DNA of 64,000 bases from Nymphalis io (GCF_905147045.1 NC_065899.1:9188501-9252500), one strand, 5' to 3'. Shown: positions 31,807-42,814, counted from the stretch's first letter. Numbers and translations are program-made. The notes: a model not told the origin generated them from the letters alone.

Positions 31807-32475
31807 CTGTTTTCTAAATATAATGTAAATATCGGTTCCCTTACTTCAAAGTAAGAACTAAAAAAACTCTTGTTTTTAAAGTGTGCACGTTTTCTTAGAA
31901 AAAAAAAGTAGTGATATCCTTACTACTTTTTTTATTTGTATAATATGGTTTTTAAGAAAATTGTCAAGTATAAAAATTTTTTGAGTCAATCTTCTAATTT
32001 TTTGTTAAAAAAGAGCAAGCGTTGCGGTGCGTTTTTAACGCGCCATCTATTGCACATTGATAGTGTTATCGACAAAGCGTTAACGAACAATCATAAGCAC
32101 TAATTTTTAAATATGAGAAAATAATTTTGTCTTCCTATTAGGTTCGGTTACTATATTTAAAAAAATAATAAATTTTGTCTAGGGGTAGATAAATTAAGTA
32201 AGATTTCTATTTCAAAAGCGTTTTCAAAAGATTTATGTGACATATAGATAAAAATGACTTTAACGACTCGTAGCTCAAAAACGGTCTGTTATATTCAACA
32301 ACGATCATTAAATATGGTAACCCGGCAGAAGAGATGTTAGTATCGATTCAAGTTATTTTAATGTAAGCGAATATAAGAAAAGTTTGTCCCTAATTCCGTC
32401 TTTAATAATTTTTATTATGGTCATTTCGTATTTATTCATTAGAAATCACGTCACGTATAAATTTATACGAAGTCC
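31807..32475. other. AT-rich non-coding stretch
   Basis: No gene or known repeat is recognised in this stretch. Confidence 0.4.
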
Positions 32476-32479
32476 GTAT

Positions 32480-32770
32480 AAATATGCGTTTGCGCAAGCG
32501 ACACAAGCTCCCACACTTGAGTTGCTGGGTAGCAAAGAAAATCGGCACACTTACGTATAGGCTTACGCAGGTGCTTACCGGACATGGCTGTTTCGGTAAC
32601 TACCTGCACGGGATAGCGAGGCGGGAGGTATCGCCGTGGTGCCACGAGTGTGGTTCGCCACTAGACACGGCGCACTACACCCTGATAGAATGTGCTGTGC
32701 TGGAGCCCCAGAGGCATTCCCTGGTGGCGATAGTCAGCGCTCTAGCGCTCAGTCACATGGTACCCTTATT
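32480..32770 (+). pseudogene. R1-clade LINE ORF2 fragment
   Basis: A 97-residue plus frame reads KKIGTLTYRLTQVLTGHGCF, GNYLHGIARREVSPWC and the zinc motif CHECGSPLDTAHYTLIEC, then LEPQRHSLVAIVSALALS, before matching ends at about 32755. It is the same R1 C-terminal module seen at 15.4-16.0 kb (minus), preserved here without stops but truncated at both ends. It lies just upstream of the CR1-type element. Confidence 0.8.
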
Positions 32771-32810
32771 CTATTAAATTTAGTTTATAGAAACAACGAA
32801 TTTGTACATG

Positions 32811-33192
32811 AAGTATTCATTCATATTGTGATTTTTTATATCGAAGTTTTTTTAGGAATCCTGTTTTCACAACATATAGAACTGCTATTAGGGATAAGGT
32901 CTGGTTCGCCAAAATGAAGTTGAAGGGCACCGGTGTCACAGAGTCAGAGTTCCTGACGAAAAGCCGACACAATGTGTTTTTGGAGGCCAGGAAGCGGTTC
33001 GGCATCAACAAGTGTTGGACACGAGACGGTTTGATACACATTATCGCCCCAGATGGATCTAGACATCGTGCCGAATGTTTATCTGATCTTGACTCGATTT
33101 CAACTTGTAAGTCCCCAGTCCAAAAAATTCCCATCGCAAACACTAGCGATAAAGTTGTATTGCAGAGGTCAAAGCGCGTAGTTAAGAAATAG
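32811..33192 (+). pseudogene. CR1/Zenon-type LINE ORF1, C-terminal remnant
   Basis: The open frame from about 32811 reads RSFFRNPVFTT, then RTAIRDKVWFAKMKLKGTG, FLTKSRHNVFLEARKRFG, INKCWTRDGLIHIIAPDG and a basic C-terminus (RSKRVVKK) to a stop at 33192. The 'EARKRFG ... CWTRDGLIHI' pattern is the C-terminal domain found in ORF1 proteins of many insect LINEs (related to the baculovirus FP-type fold), presumed to bind the element RNA. The N-terminal coiled-coil and PHD-type parts are missing. It precedes the ORF2 remnant in the same orientation, so both belong to one element. Confidence 0.65.
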
Positions 33193-33787
33193 TTATTTTA
33201 TATTTATCTTTCTTCTTATTATTGTTTGTTTTTCTATAATTTTAAAATTATTTCTCTGTCTACCTGCTTTCGATTTAATTTTTGTGTTGTGTAAAACTAT
33301 TTACGAATCTATTTAGTTAAAAGTTAACGTCATTCTGACGTTTGTCAATCAGGCGCCATAGTTTTCTTGCTTTGGATGGTTAGTTTTTTAGTTCTATACT
33401 AGACATTTATAAAGATCGTCTCTACTTCATTTTCATATTCGATATAGATAGATAATAGATAAATATAGATATAATATAATAATATTCCTTTTTAGTAAAA
33501 ATTGTTGTTATGGCAGCCTGATAAATATCTGATTTTTTTTTTTTTGTTAATGTTAGTTTTTAATGTTATTATTGTTTCTATTTTGTTATGTTTGTGTTTA
33601 AGTGATTATTCCTAGGCAATTGGCGGGTGAGTGTTCATATGAAATTAATTAACGTATAATTATTCATTTACCTATTTTTATTTTGTAATTATAGAATTAA
33701 TATATATTATTATTATTTTACATATATATTTTATATATTTATCTTTATATTTTTACTTATTTTATTTGCTGAATATTTAATTTAAAA
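33193..33787 (+). other. Spacer between ORF1 and ORF2 remnants
   Basis: About 600 bp of AT-rich sequence with T runs separates the two coding remnants. It may be an unusually long inter-ORF region or may include foreign AT-rich sequence inserted into the element. Nothing else is recognised. Confidence 0.35.
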
Positions 33788-35576
33788 ATGTCTAGAAACA
33801 ATGACGATTTGGACGAAACTTTTCTTTCTTTTTCTTCTGATGGATTGAGCAGTAATGACAGCTTTCATAGTATCCTTTCGCTCGGTGAAACTATAAATTC
33901 TTTATTCTCAGACTGTCTAAAATATTTTAATGTTATCCATATTAATGCTCAGAGTATTCCTGCACATTATCCTGATATGTTATCATCATTCGATTGCAAT
34001 AAAATACATGCTATCCTCGTATCTGAGTCCTGGCTTAAACCCTGCTTACCTTCTACTTCCTACTCTCTTCCTGGATTTCATTTGATCCGTAACGACCGCA
34101 TTAATCGTAAGATGATCCTCCCAATCCTAGATATCATAATTCCTGTAGTCACACATATTTTAAACCAATCCATTATCCTTTGTGAATTCCCTGAATCCTG
34201 GAAAGACGCACAAGTCATCCCCCTCCCCAAAAAAACAAATCCTTCATCTTACACTGATTATCGTCCTATATCCATTCTCCCTTTCCTGTCTAAAGTACTT
34301 GAGCGCCTTATTCACAATCAATTAAACCAATACCTTTCAAAAAATATCCTATTGAATCCTTTACAATCTGGCTTTCGTCCTGGTCATAGTACGACTACGG
34401 CTCTGATCAAAATAACTGATGACATTAGATTAGGAATGGATAATCAACAGGTTACTGTGTTGACATTATTAGATTTTAGTAATGCTTTCAACACTGTAGA
34501 CTTTGATATTCTTCTTGCTATTTTGTGTTCTCTTAACATATCTGCTAAAGTAATTGACTGGTTTCATTCTTACTTGTATGGGCGCCGGCAACGGATAAGA
34601 GTTCAAGATTCTTTCTCAGAATGGGCTCCTATAACTGCTGGCGTTCCACAAGGTGGCGTGTTGTCTCCCCTCTTGTTTTCGGTCTTTATAAGTACCATCA
34701 CTTCTCATATATCTTCTCTCTATCACCTGTATGCAGATGATCTTCAGATCTATTCACAAAGTAAAATTGCGAACCTTCCTGAAACTATACATTTAGTTAA
34801 TAATGATTTATTAAATATTTCTAAGTGGTCTACTGCATTTGGATTACGAGTAAACCCAAATAAAACACAGGTGCTGATTATTGGTAGTTCAAAATTAATT
34901 TCTCGTATATCTTTTTCGGATCTCCCGGTTGTACACTTTAACGGTGTTAACATACCGTTCAGTGTTACAGCTAGGATATTGGGAATTTCCTTTGACCAGC
35001 ACCTGTCTTGGGAACCACAGATAAGTTAGTAAAAAAATTTTTGCAGCCTTTGGCTCCCTTCGAAGGTTACGCAACTTTCTACCCATCCCTACCAAAATTA
35101 TGTTAGCACAGTCACTCCTACTACCAATTCTCGATTATGCTAACGCATGTTATCTTGATCTAAAAGAGGAGCAACTTAATAAACTTGAGCGTCTCCAAAA
35201 TCTTTGCATCCGATTCATATTTGGTCTTCGTAAATATGATCACGTTTCTGAATTTCGTAAAAAGCTCAAGTGGCTCCCAATCCGGCTTCGCAGGAATACT
35301 CACATCCTTCAACTTCTGTACAGTATTCTGTTCAATCCGTCTTCTCCTTCATATCTAAAAGAACGTTTTCAATTTCTTAGTTCTTCACATAGCCATAATC
35401 TTCGTTCTGAAGAGAATTTGATTTTAAAAATACCACCTCATACAACATCTTTTTATAGTGACTCATTTACAGTCCATTCAATTCGTCTTTGGAACTCTCT
35501 TCCACTAGAAGCAAGACGTGCACCAACTATTACTTCTTTTAAAAAAATGATAAAAGAGCACTATCTTGCTTCATGA
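33788..35576 (+). pseudogene. CR1/Zenon-type LINE ORF2, internally deleted, frameshifted
   Basis: In the intact element ORF2 encodes endonuclease plus reverse transcriptase. The frame opens with a Ser-rich leader, then the start of the endonuclease (VIHINAQSIPAHYPDML, then SESWLKP and GFHLIRNDR). At about residue 105 it jumps to INRKMILPILDIIIPVVTHI, so most of the endonuclease and the beginning of the reverse transcriptase are missing. The reverse transcriptase follows: SYTDYRPISILPFLSKVLER, LLDFSNAFNTV, ITAGVPQGGVLSPLLFSVF and the YADD box. After SWEPQIS a stop (35027-35029) reflects a frameshift. The C-terminal part resumes (AAFGSLRRLRNFLPIPTKIM ... LPILDYANACYLD ... IRLWNSLPLEAR) and ends at 35576. 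The full protein would be roughly 350 residues longer. It is inactive. Confidence 0.85.
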
Positions 35577-35947
35577 AGAAATACTGCAATTAAATATTTT
35601 ATTTATTATGTAAGTATCTATAGTATGTAAATGTATATATTTATAATGTGTATGTATATTATATTATTATATAATTATATATTTATGGAATATTTATTTA
35701 TGTATCGTATATATAAATATATATATTGTATCTATTTTTTTTTATGTATTAAATAATTTGTACACCCCTACCATCCTATCTCTCTATGCCAATACTCTCT
35801 ATACCAAAGGTTGCCTGGAAGAGATCGCTGTTTTAGCGATAAGGCCGCCTATTGTACATTTTTCTTTTCTTTGTTTTTGTTTTACTCCTATTATTTTTGT
35901 CTATATTGGTGTGCAATAAAGAGTATATAAATAAATAAATAAATAGA
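35577..35947 (+). mobile_element. CR1/Zenon-type LINE 3' UTR and tail
   Basis: Contains 'ggttgcctggaagagatcgc', a short stem-loop (ATCGCT-GTTTT-AGCGAT at about 35825-35841), 'aaggccgcctattgtac' and 'gtgtgcaataaagagtat'. It ends in an (AAAT)n tail at 35926-35945. This 3' end is characteristic of an abundant lepidopteran CR1/Zenon-type family. The stem-loop is probably what the reverse transcriptase recognises. AATAAA within 'gcaataaagag' is the likely polyadenylation signal. Confidence 0.75.
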
Positions 35948-36575
35948 ACTATATGTTATGAAAACACAATTAGTATATAACCCCAACTTTACTGTTTATT
36001 ATTTGTAAAGTGTAATATTTAATCTAACATTTTCATTGTTATGCGACACAAAATAAAGACAATTGGTGCAATATAGACCTTTAATGTAAATTTAAGTTCT
36101 CGTTTACGTTCGCTACACTGTCAGTATTCGTTCTAAAAAGTTTAGATTTAACCTTGTTTAATTAAAGTTAGCATTATATACTCTTTAGAATTTATTGAAT
36201 ATTTTCTTTAATGTTATTTGGTGTTATTAATCTTCTAGTAATAATGTAGTAATACATTTTGGTTATATAGTGATCATATTTTATCAAAATATTTATTCAC
36301 ATTATTGCTGCTAAAAATTTAACTCCTTATACGAAAAGCATGTTCAATTTAGACTTTGCAAATGTAATTAAGGGCTTAATTTACGATCTGTAATGTACGT
36401 AAATTAGAAATCTCTTTCAATTCATGTGCAGCCAACGAAATACGAGCAGGCTTTTCCCGGCTTGAAGCTAACTTCTGACCACATTTAGTGCCGGGTAATG
36501 CTATATAGTAAGATAAAATTTTTTGATGTTATCAATTTTCAATAAGGTTATTTTCATTGATGTTACTTGTTAGTG
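35948..36575. other. AT-rich non-coding stretch
   Basis: No gene or recognised repeat; a less AT-rich patch lies at 36410-36500. Confidence 0.4.
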
Positions 36576-36730
36576 ACGAGCCGGTTGGCGTGGTTGGTAG
36601 ATACTTGCCGCCGAAGGTTGTGGGTTCGATTCCCACCCTGGTCAGACATTTGTGTGCATGATGATGATGATGAACATGTCTGTTTGTCCTGAGTCTATAT
36701 AAGTATGTACTTGATGCTATATTTGTTTGA
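36576..36730 (+). repeat. tRNA-type SINE family 2, 5' part
   Basis: The tRNA-like head is 'gacgagccggttggcgtggt' followed by a perfect B box (ggttcgattcc). 'agacatttgtgtgcatgatg' expands into an (ATG)n run at 36657-36673, then come 'catgtctgtttgtcctgagt' and 'tatataagtatgtac'. The 3' half seen at 39.8 kb is missing. Confidence 0.85.
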
Positions 36731-37385
36731 TTGATATTATATATCTTTAAAAATTAATCTTGAGATAAAACATTCACTTTATTATTATACTATTAAATTT
36801 GCTTGCCTAATCTTAAATTCTTTGGGGTCGATGCAGTGTTGACTGCGTAAAAATGTGTGAAAAATGTTTTATGGCACTTCCAATTCTTGTAGACTTACAT
36901 AGCACATATGGATTTCAAAAAGATGCAATATTTATTAAAATTTAGTAAAATACAGAAACAAAAACAAGTAAAAATACAGTTATTAACGCGTTAGTAGGTT
37001 ATAATATATTATATATGCAAGGGAAGAGTGAGCCTAAACGTCGACAATATTTAGGCAAACTGTTCTGAATTAAGCATCGACGAGAATTAATTTTCCTTCA
37101 TACAACTTAATTAGAATAATAATGTATTCCAGCCTTTTGAAGGCTTTCACTGTGAGATATTTGCGTAAAGTTCGTTATATACCAAATAACGTTTATTGTA
37201 TAAATCTTACTTACATTTAATTTATATGATTGTATAAAGGAAAAATATTATTTCTATGTTATATCTTATATTAAAAAAATACAGCTCTTTTTTTATGGAA
37301 ATGTTTTTTAATGAAACATTTTGAAGCTTAATTTAATACGGAGCTCTAGAGGGGTTAATGGAGATGATGGAATTAATGATAAGAG
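36731..37385. other. AT-rich non-coding stretch
   Basis: No gene or clear repeat is recognised. Confidence 0.4.
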
Positions 37386-37560
37386 ATCGTGGCTCGTCAA
37401 ATGTAGGACGTGGACGGGAGTAGGAGCCGACTGGACGGAAGGCGGGTAACCGAGAGTTTTGGCGCACTTTAGGAGAGGTAGCAGTGGAGTATAATTTACT
37501 GAATTATGATGATAATTTTTTCTAAAAAGTTAATAAATTGATTGAATAATTTTGTTTCAT
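37386..37560 (+). mobile_element. RTE-clade LINE 3' fragment, decayed
   Basis: 'gactggacggaaggcgggta' and 'gagttttggcgcactttagg' followed by 'agaggtagcagtgga' track the end of the intact RTE ORF (ctggatgcggaaggcggagg / gagctttggcgcaccttggg / agaggcctatgttcagcagtgg). The tail here is GATGATAA-like. It is an older, 5'-truncated relative. Confidence 0.65.
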
Positions 37561-38794
37561 TTAAATTACTCAAGAAGAGATATACGTAACTATTAATATG
37601 ATTAAATAGGATTTGAATTCCATAAAAATATTTCAAAGAAAAAGTTTACTAACAGTTGCGATTTTTTACTAATAAATACTGTATTAATATGTGTAATTTG
37701 ATTTTTAGTACAATATTATTTTCAAATCCCATTTAGAGATAAAAGCAAAACAGCGAAATAGTCGAACAAAGCTAATAGCTTCCTCATAATTACAGCCATC
37801 AGCTCGTTATTAAATAACGTTTCTCAGCGACAAAATAAACAGATTACCTTCACGTGTAAATAGCTATCAACGTGTGAACGCTGCTTAATGGGAGCTTTAC
37901 GAGTGACATGACATTTACCTCGTTTACAATATTACGATACGACTGAAATTTTAATTATTTGTTATTTAATATATACTTCTTAATTATCAAGAGTGTACAG
38001 ATGTATAGCCAGAATATACATACGTAGCTAGATATAATATAAATATGTAGCTCTCCTATTTCAATGCATGTGTTTATAAAGTTCAAGATTATTTAAAATG
38101 TTAGACGGTTTGGCCTTAAGTATAAGTAGCCTTCGAATATAATTTTAAGTACCTTTATATTCATTTTGTAGATATTCTTAGTAAAAGCTTCGTCAAATTA
38201 ACATTATAAAGGTTTTAAACTTAATTCATAAGACCGACCACTGATACATAGTTAGTTTATAATTTTATTTCAAAATCACGAAGTTTTATTTGTACTATTG
38301 AAAGTATAAAATAGTGAGGTAAGTAGCAAACAAGCCTTTCCCCTTTATATATTATTTAATATAAATAATATACGGGCAAAAAAAACACATAATATATAAA
38401 AGTTTTTGGATATTTTGTATCGTCATGTTTTAATCAAAACGCGCACCCATAGTACACACTGACAGGAACATTTTATGTGTTTAGTAATTTCGTTGACGTA
38501 GTTAACGATGTTGACTGGACGCCATTTTGTTTTCTTATAACAATGCTCTGACATGTTTCGGGCCTGCCAGTTATACATCGTTTAGCTTAGGTAAATTGTT
38601 TTTAAAGTAATTTACTGTTTTGAAATTTAAGGAGACAGTTAAATTACTTAGAGCGATTTGACAGAATTATATATACAATCTATTTAGTTGAAAATCCTGC
38701 AATTTTTAACTCATTATAAAATTAGGCTTTATTCATGCAAAATCATTTATACTATCATACCTTAAACATTTAGATCAGTGATTTTATTCATTAT
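37561..38794. other. AT-rich non-coding stretch
   Basis: No gene is recognised. The patch 38430-38610 is less AT-rich and not repetitive within the window. Confidence 0.4.
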
Positions 38795-38850
38795 TGTGGT
38801 GCTTTGTGCTAGATTGGGAAGGTACCAACTACTCATCAGATAAAAAGGTT
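38795..38850 (+). repeat. Dispersed repeat family A, short scrap
   Basis: 'tggtgctttgtgctagattg' and 'ggtaccaactactcatcaga' match the start of family A in plus orientation. Only about 55 bp is kept. Confidence 0.5.
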
Positions 38851-38934
38851 TGTTATTGTTAAATTGGCCTGGAAATCTGGTGAGCTATATTCAAAGGAAT
38901 ATAGGAACAAACTGTAAAAATATTAATAATAATG

Positions 38935-39295
38935 ATCACCAGACCGATTTCAGCCACAGCAGCCAATCTCAAGAGAGATTAGCCAACTGCGCAGGACATA
39001 ATATAGTGCACAAGTGCGTGCGCAAACATAGGTGCACTCTCTATTCTCTTACTCTCATAATCCGATGGGACGGCATTCCGACATAACCGGAAAGAGTTCA
39101 GACGCAGGACCAACTACTTTACGTGCTTTCAGAGGCACGGAATTGTACATACTTACAACGTCCAGATTCTGGGCTGCTACTGAAAAATTTTAGACAGAAA
39201 ATTCAATAACTTTTTATTGGCCCGACCTGGGATTTCAACCTTGGACCTCCGGGTCTGCGCCCTTACATATAGCCACTAGACCAACGAGGCTGTTA
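38935..39295 (-). repeat. tRNA-type SINE family 3, full copy
   Basis: The plus strand begins 'caccagaccgatttcagcca' and continues 'atctcaagagagattagcca', 'gtgcactctctattctctta', 'gcaggaccaactactttacg' and 'ttggcccgacctgggatttc'. It ends with the complement of the tRNA-like head (agccactagaccaacgaggc). It is the reverse complement of the copy at 22.5 kb and slightly longer. Confidence 0.85.
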
Positions 39296-39713
39296 AGTAA
39301 TTAATATTTATATAACAACTTAATAATTACTAAAATCTTAAGCTACTATATTCCTTTGTATGCAAAACAAATTTTACATATTTCAGAAATCGCAAACAAT
39401 TTGAAGTTGAAACACAAGAACATTGAACAAAGAAGTGACTTAAGAAGTTTTTTAAGTATTTCACAATTAGAAACAAGAAACAGAAGAAATCCGCATTACA
39501 AATGAATTTAAGATCGTACGATAAACGAAATAATTGAACAAAGTTTATTAGAGACTAGCACGCTATTGCACAGTGTTTAATTTATTTGTTTTACAAATTG
39601 TATTATCATTTCAATTTACCATATTATTACTGATGATAACGTTTCACTTAGGTTCTTTGTGTTATTGTATACGTAGAAGGTAAAAGATTTAAATTTTACC
39701 AAGACTTGACGAC
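39296..39713. other. AT-rich non-coding stretch
   Basis: No gene or recognised repeat. A short local duplication (gacttgacgacttgacga, about 39703-39720) sits at the junction with the next SINE. Confidence 0.4.
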
Positions 39714-39990
39714 TTGACGAGCCGGTTGGCGTGGTTGTTAGTATACTTGCTTTTCACGCCGAAGGTTGTGGGTTTGATTCCCACCCAGGACAGACATTTG
39801 TGTGCATGAACATGTCTGTTTGTCCTGAGTCTGTGTTTAATTATCTATATAAGTATGTATTTACAATAGAAAAGCAGTATATGTAGTATATCAGTTGTCT
39901 GGTTTCCATAGCACAAGCTTTGTACAAGCTTAATTTGGGATCAGATGGCCGTGTGTGAAAAATGTCCCGGGATATTATTATTATTATTGT
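39714..39990 (+). repeat. tRNA-type SINE family 2, full copy with (ATT)n tail
   Basis: The head 'gacgagccggttggcgtggt' is followed by a B-box-like 'gggtttgattccc', then the body 'catgtctgtttgtcctgagt', 'tctggtttccatagcacaag', 'cttaatttgggatcagatgg' and 'gtgtgtgaaaaatgtcccgg', and a tail of ATT repeats (39974-39989). This copy defines the family's full length of about 275 bp. Confidence 0.88.
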
Positions 39991-40200
39991 TGCTACTAGG
40001 GTTTTCGTGTGCGTAAATTATGTTTATGAATCATCTTGTACTCGTGAAGCAAATAATCGCGATATAACTTTCATGTGTCTGATGAAATTTTGCCACATGT
40101 TGGATGCACATGATCCCGACCCGCATTGGCTTAGCAGTAGAGTGGTGGACTGCAAAATTATATTTCCTTTTGTCCAGCAGTAGGACATTTAAACGCTTTA
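39991..40200 (+). repeat. Metulj-like SINE, decayed, fused to SINE family 2
   Basis: 'attatgtttatgaatcatct', 'tcatgtgtctgatgaaattt', 'gacccgcattggcttagcag' and 'gtccagcagtaggacattta' follow the Metulj body in order. It starts directly after the ATT tail of SINE family 2, without its own tRNA-like head. Confidence 0.65.
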
Positions 40201-40397
40201 ATGTAAGTTTTGCTTTTTATAAGCGCATTTTAATTTTTTTATTGTGAAGTAATAAGTTAACATAATTAAATTTATTTTTTATACATAATTTACCATGTCA
40301 GAATTATCATATATGAAAATTATTACGAATATAGGGACATTTAAGAAACTTAAATAAATTAAAATGATTTATTTAATTGCTATGAACGTGATAAAGC

Positions 40398-40510
40398 CGT
40401 TGGTCTGCGCCTGTACTCTTTCCGGTCGTGTCGAATTGCCGTCGCATCGAATTATGAGAGTAAGAGAATATAGAGTGCATCTACGTTTGCGCATGCACTC
40501 TTTTGATACG
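40398..40510 (+). repeat. tRNA-type SINE family 3, internal fragment
   Basis: 'gccgttggtctgcgcctgta', 'gccgtcgcatcgaattatga' and 'tagagtgcatctacgtttgc' match the body of family 3 in plus orientation, rearranged relative to the copy at 22.5 kb. Confidence 0.55.
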
Positions 40511-40674
40511 AGTGATTTTTCCGCTTATATTATCCTAATGTAATAAAATAAAAAGTTTTAGTATATATATTAATTTGTCTTATAATTTATGGAAAAAGTC
40601 TCTAAAATTGTAAAGCACACTTTCACACCAGATACAAAATGCAAACAGTAAACAGACACTGTTTCAAACAAAAC

Positions 40675-40908
40675 TCAGTTCTGGTTTTCACCAAACGCAA
40701 ACAGAGGGTAACTTACCGACCACATCAATTGAACTGTGAATTCAACAAAAGTCGTAACAATTCGTATTGAATTCGGGGGCGCCCGGACTCTCGTGTAACT
40801 GGTTTTCAATGTGCAAACTTTATAATTGGCCATAACCCCCAATATGTAGCCCTTCCTACGGGATCGAGTAATTAACTCCTCGATTGTTCTTGTCACTTCG
40901 TATGACAA
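40675..40908 (-). other. Unassigned open frame with a splice-donor-like site
   Basis: A 77-residue minus frame with a protein-like composition (MSYEVTRTIEELITRSRRKG, then ILGVMANYKVCTLK and VRAPPNSIRIVTTFVEFTVQ). Near its 3' part the minus strand reads GTCGGTAAGTTACC, a good splice donor consensus (about 40713-40717). It is GC-richer than its flanks. It could be the 5' exon of a minus-strand host gene or an unrecognised repeat. I recognise no domain and no partner exon. Confidence 0.22.
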
Positions 40909-41325
40909 TAGCCAGAAACTAATTTATGCGAATAAAATAATTCATATTAAAATTCTAAGATAATTTGTTTGATACAATAAATCATAACTCCAAATTTTTA
41001 TATCTAATTATTTTCTTCATATTTCGTAATATGAAATATTAAAGATGAATTTGTAATAAGAGCAGTATTTATAGATTAAGAGTTAATATTAAAAATAACA
41101 TTTATTAAAAAAGTAAAATGTTTGAAATCAATAACAATTCATTTAATGTTAATAAAAATAAATAATCAAAGTATTATTTTCGGTATATTTTTTTAGAACA
41201 TTACATAACATAATGACCACTTATTGTGTGTAATTAAATAAACACAACGTACACACAGCGGTAAATACATAAAGTATATAAATACATGGTTATATTGATA
41301 ATAATATTCGAATTGTTATGCAAAT

Positions 41326-41532
41326 CTAACCAGACGGTCTTTTGTCTTGGTCCTTAATTAATGCCTGTACGTCTACAAGTCCGGACTGCTCATGTATGTC
41401 ACAAAGAGATGTAGCTTCAGGCGGTAATGAATGGCCTTTAATTTGCCTATCCAGACTTGTCACTTCTGAGCTAAATGAACAGGCTCCATGAAAGAAAATT
41501 AACTGTTGAGATTTAGAACTTAGTTCATGCAA
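41326..41532 (-). other. Candidate terminal coding exon, unassigned
   Basis: A minus frame of 68 codons ending in TAG, bounded by AT-rich sequence. Codon and residue composition look protein-like through the whole length: HGACSFSSEVTSLDRQIKGH, then SLPPEATSLCDIHEQ and LVDVQALIKDQDKRPSG. A splice-acceptor-like 'aatctcaacag' lies inside the first codons (about 41501-41511), so the true coding start could be there, with the exon running to the stop. I recognise no family. No match to the repeats in the window is seen. This is the best candidate for host coding sequence here, but it is weak. Confidence 0.3.
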
Positions 41533-41573
41533 TATTTTTATTAAATAAATAGAAATATTATCAGAGTAATTGT

Positions 41574-41614
41574 ATTGAAATAATATAAATTCTTAAAATT
41601 TATATTATTTCAAT
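41574..41614. repeat. AT-rich hairpin, 18-bp arms, 5-nt loop
   Basis: Positions 41574-41591 are the exact reverse complement of 41597-41614. It is nearly pure A/T, so a chance or slippage origin is plausible. Confidence 0.6.
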
Positions 41615-42814
41615 TCATATTATTTCATTATTCAAATAATTTCATATAGAGTTATATATCAGATCAAAAGACTCACGACCGAAGAATCAGTCATGATCAG
41701 TCTCCTGATAAACCGCTTTACCTGCACACCAAAGTACAGAAATATTACGCTGCGTCCTAACTCTTAGATTTTCTTGAGAAAAAAACCGAATAACTATACT
41801 GGTCCGAATTGGAATAATACGCAGATATATAATAACTCCCTAAAATTGATCGACTTAGTTTTGGTTTTTATAACTCTTATTTTTCGCATCATTACATACA
41901 TTGCGCTTAATGAGCCATAATAATAGTTAATATAATAATTACAGTCCGTGTTAAACCAAAAATGAAACAATCTTTGTTTCAAGGGGTGTTTTCATATTAC
42001 TTAAATCACTTCTAACAAATTTTAGTTCCATTTCAGTCCAAGTTGCTTTCGTCTTAAAATCAAAACATTACGATTCAAGTTAGGTTACGTGGCGTGACCT
42101 AAGTGGATTAAGGCTGGTTTCCTTGTTTTCTGACTAGTCCGCGCTAATTTAAAACCCTGAAACTCAAACACTTGACAGTTTGACGTGAACATAGCGTGTT
42201 TGTCTAAACTTTTGTAAGGATATTGGTAAGATGGAAATGGTTTTACTCGTGGTATAAAAACTTAAAAAAAACTAAATTATCGAATACATTTTATCGATTT
42301 TTGATCAAAAAAATTAAATCCAATTCTAGTTTTCGTTTATTAATGGAAATATAATAAAATTATTTATATGTTTTTAGACTAAGCAGTATCGTTAATATCG
42401 TGATAATGTAAATGATTACGTTAAAAATATATATTATTTTAAAGTTATACAATTACAATTGTTTATCTTAAGTCCTAAAAGATCGTTCGAGGGATAAAAA
42501 TTTAATTATTTTTTTTATTCCCTTCTAGTATAACTAAGTATCTTCTGAAAGCTCTAGACTAGACGGGGGTGTCCTCGTGACCATTCTAAAATTTCCTTGC
42601 ACGAAAGCTCTTTGCAGTTGACAGTAGGGTGGGGTGGAAACGTAATCGCTCTAAAATATTGTACACCCAAATTAAAGTTTTACATACATTGTTTTGATAT
42701 GTTCGCTGTAATTTGCTGTATCCAAACAAGTTACTTACAGCTTAAATATGTCATTTAAACTATAAATAAGACAAATAAAAAACTATTTATTTACATATAT
42801 ATTATTTATATATA

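Larger units (their letters stand above)
40909..42812. other. AT-rich stretch around the candidate exon
   Basis: Apart from the candidate exon at 41326-41532, no gene is recognised. An 18-bp-arm inverted repeat lies at 41574-41614 (arms 41574-41591 and 41597-41614, loop CTTAA). The patch 42080-42200 is less AT-rich. Confidence 0.4.

Noticed and set aside
36580..36650. Possible functional tRNA gene
   Set aside because: There is a good B box, but the sequence continues into a SINE body shared by five copies and no paired acceptor stem is evident. The same applies to the heads at 14.4, 19.9, 22.4, 22.5, 39.2, 59.55 and 63.1 kb.
36657..36673. Short (ATG)n run as a possible regularly spaced repeat array
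   Set aside because: It is a simple microsatellite inside a SINE. No spacer-repeat array of CRISPR type occurs anywhere, and none is expected in animal DNA.
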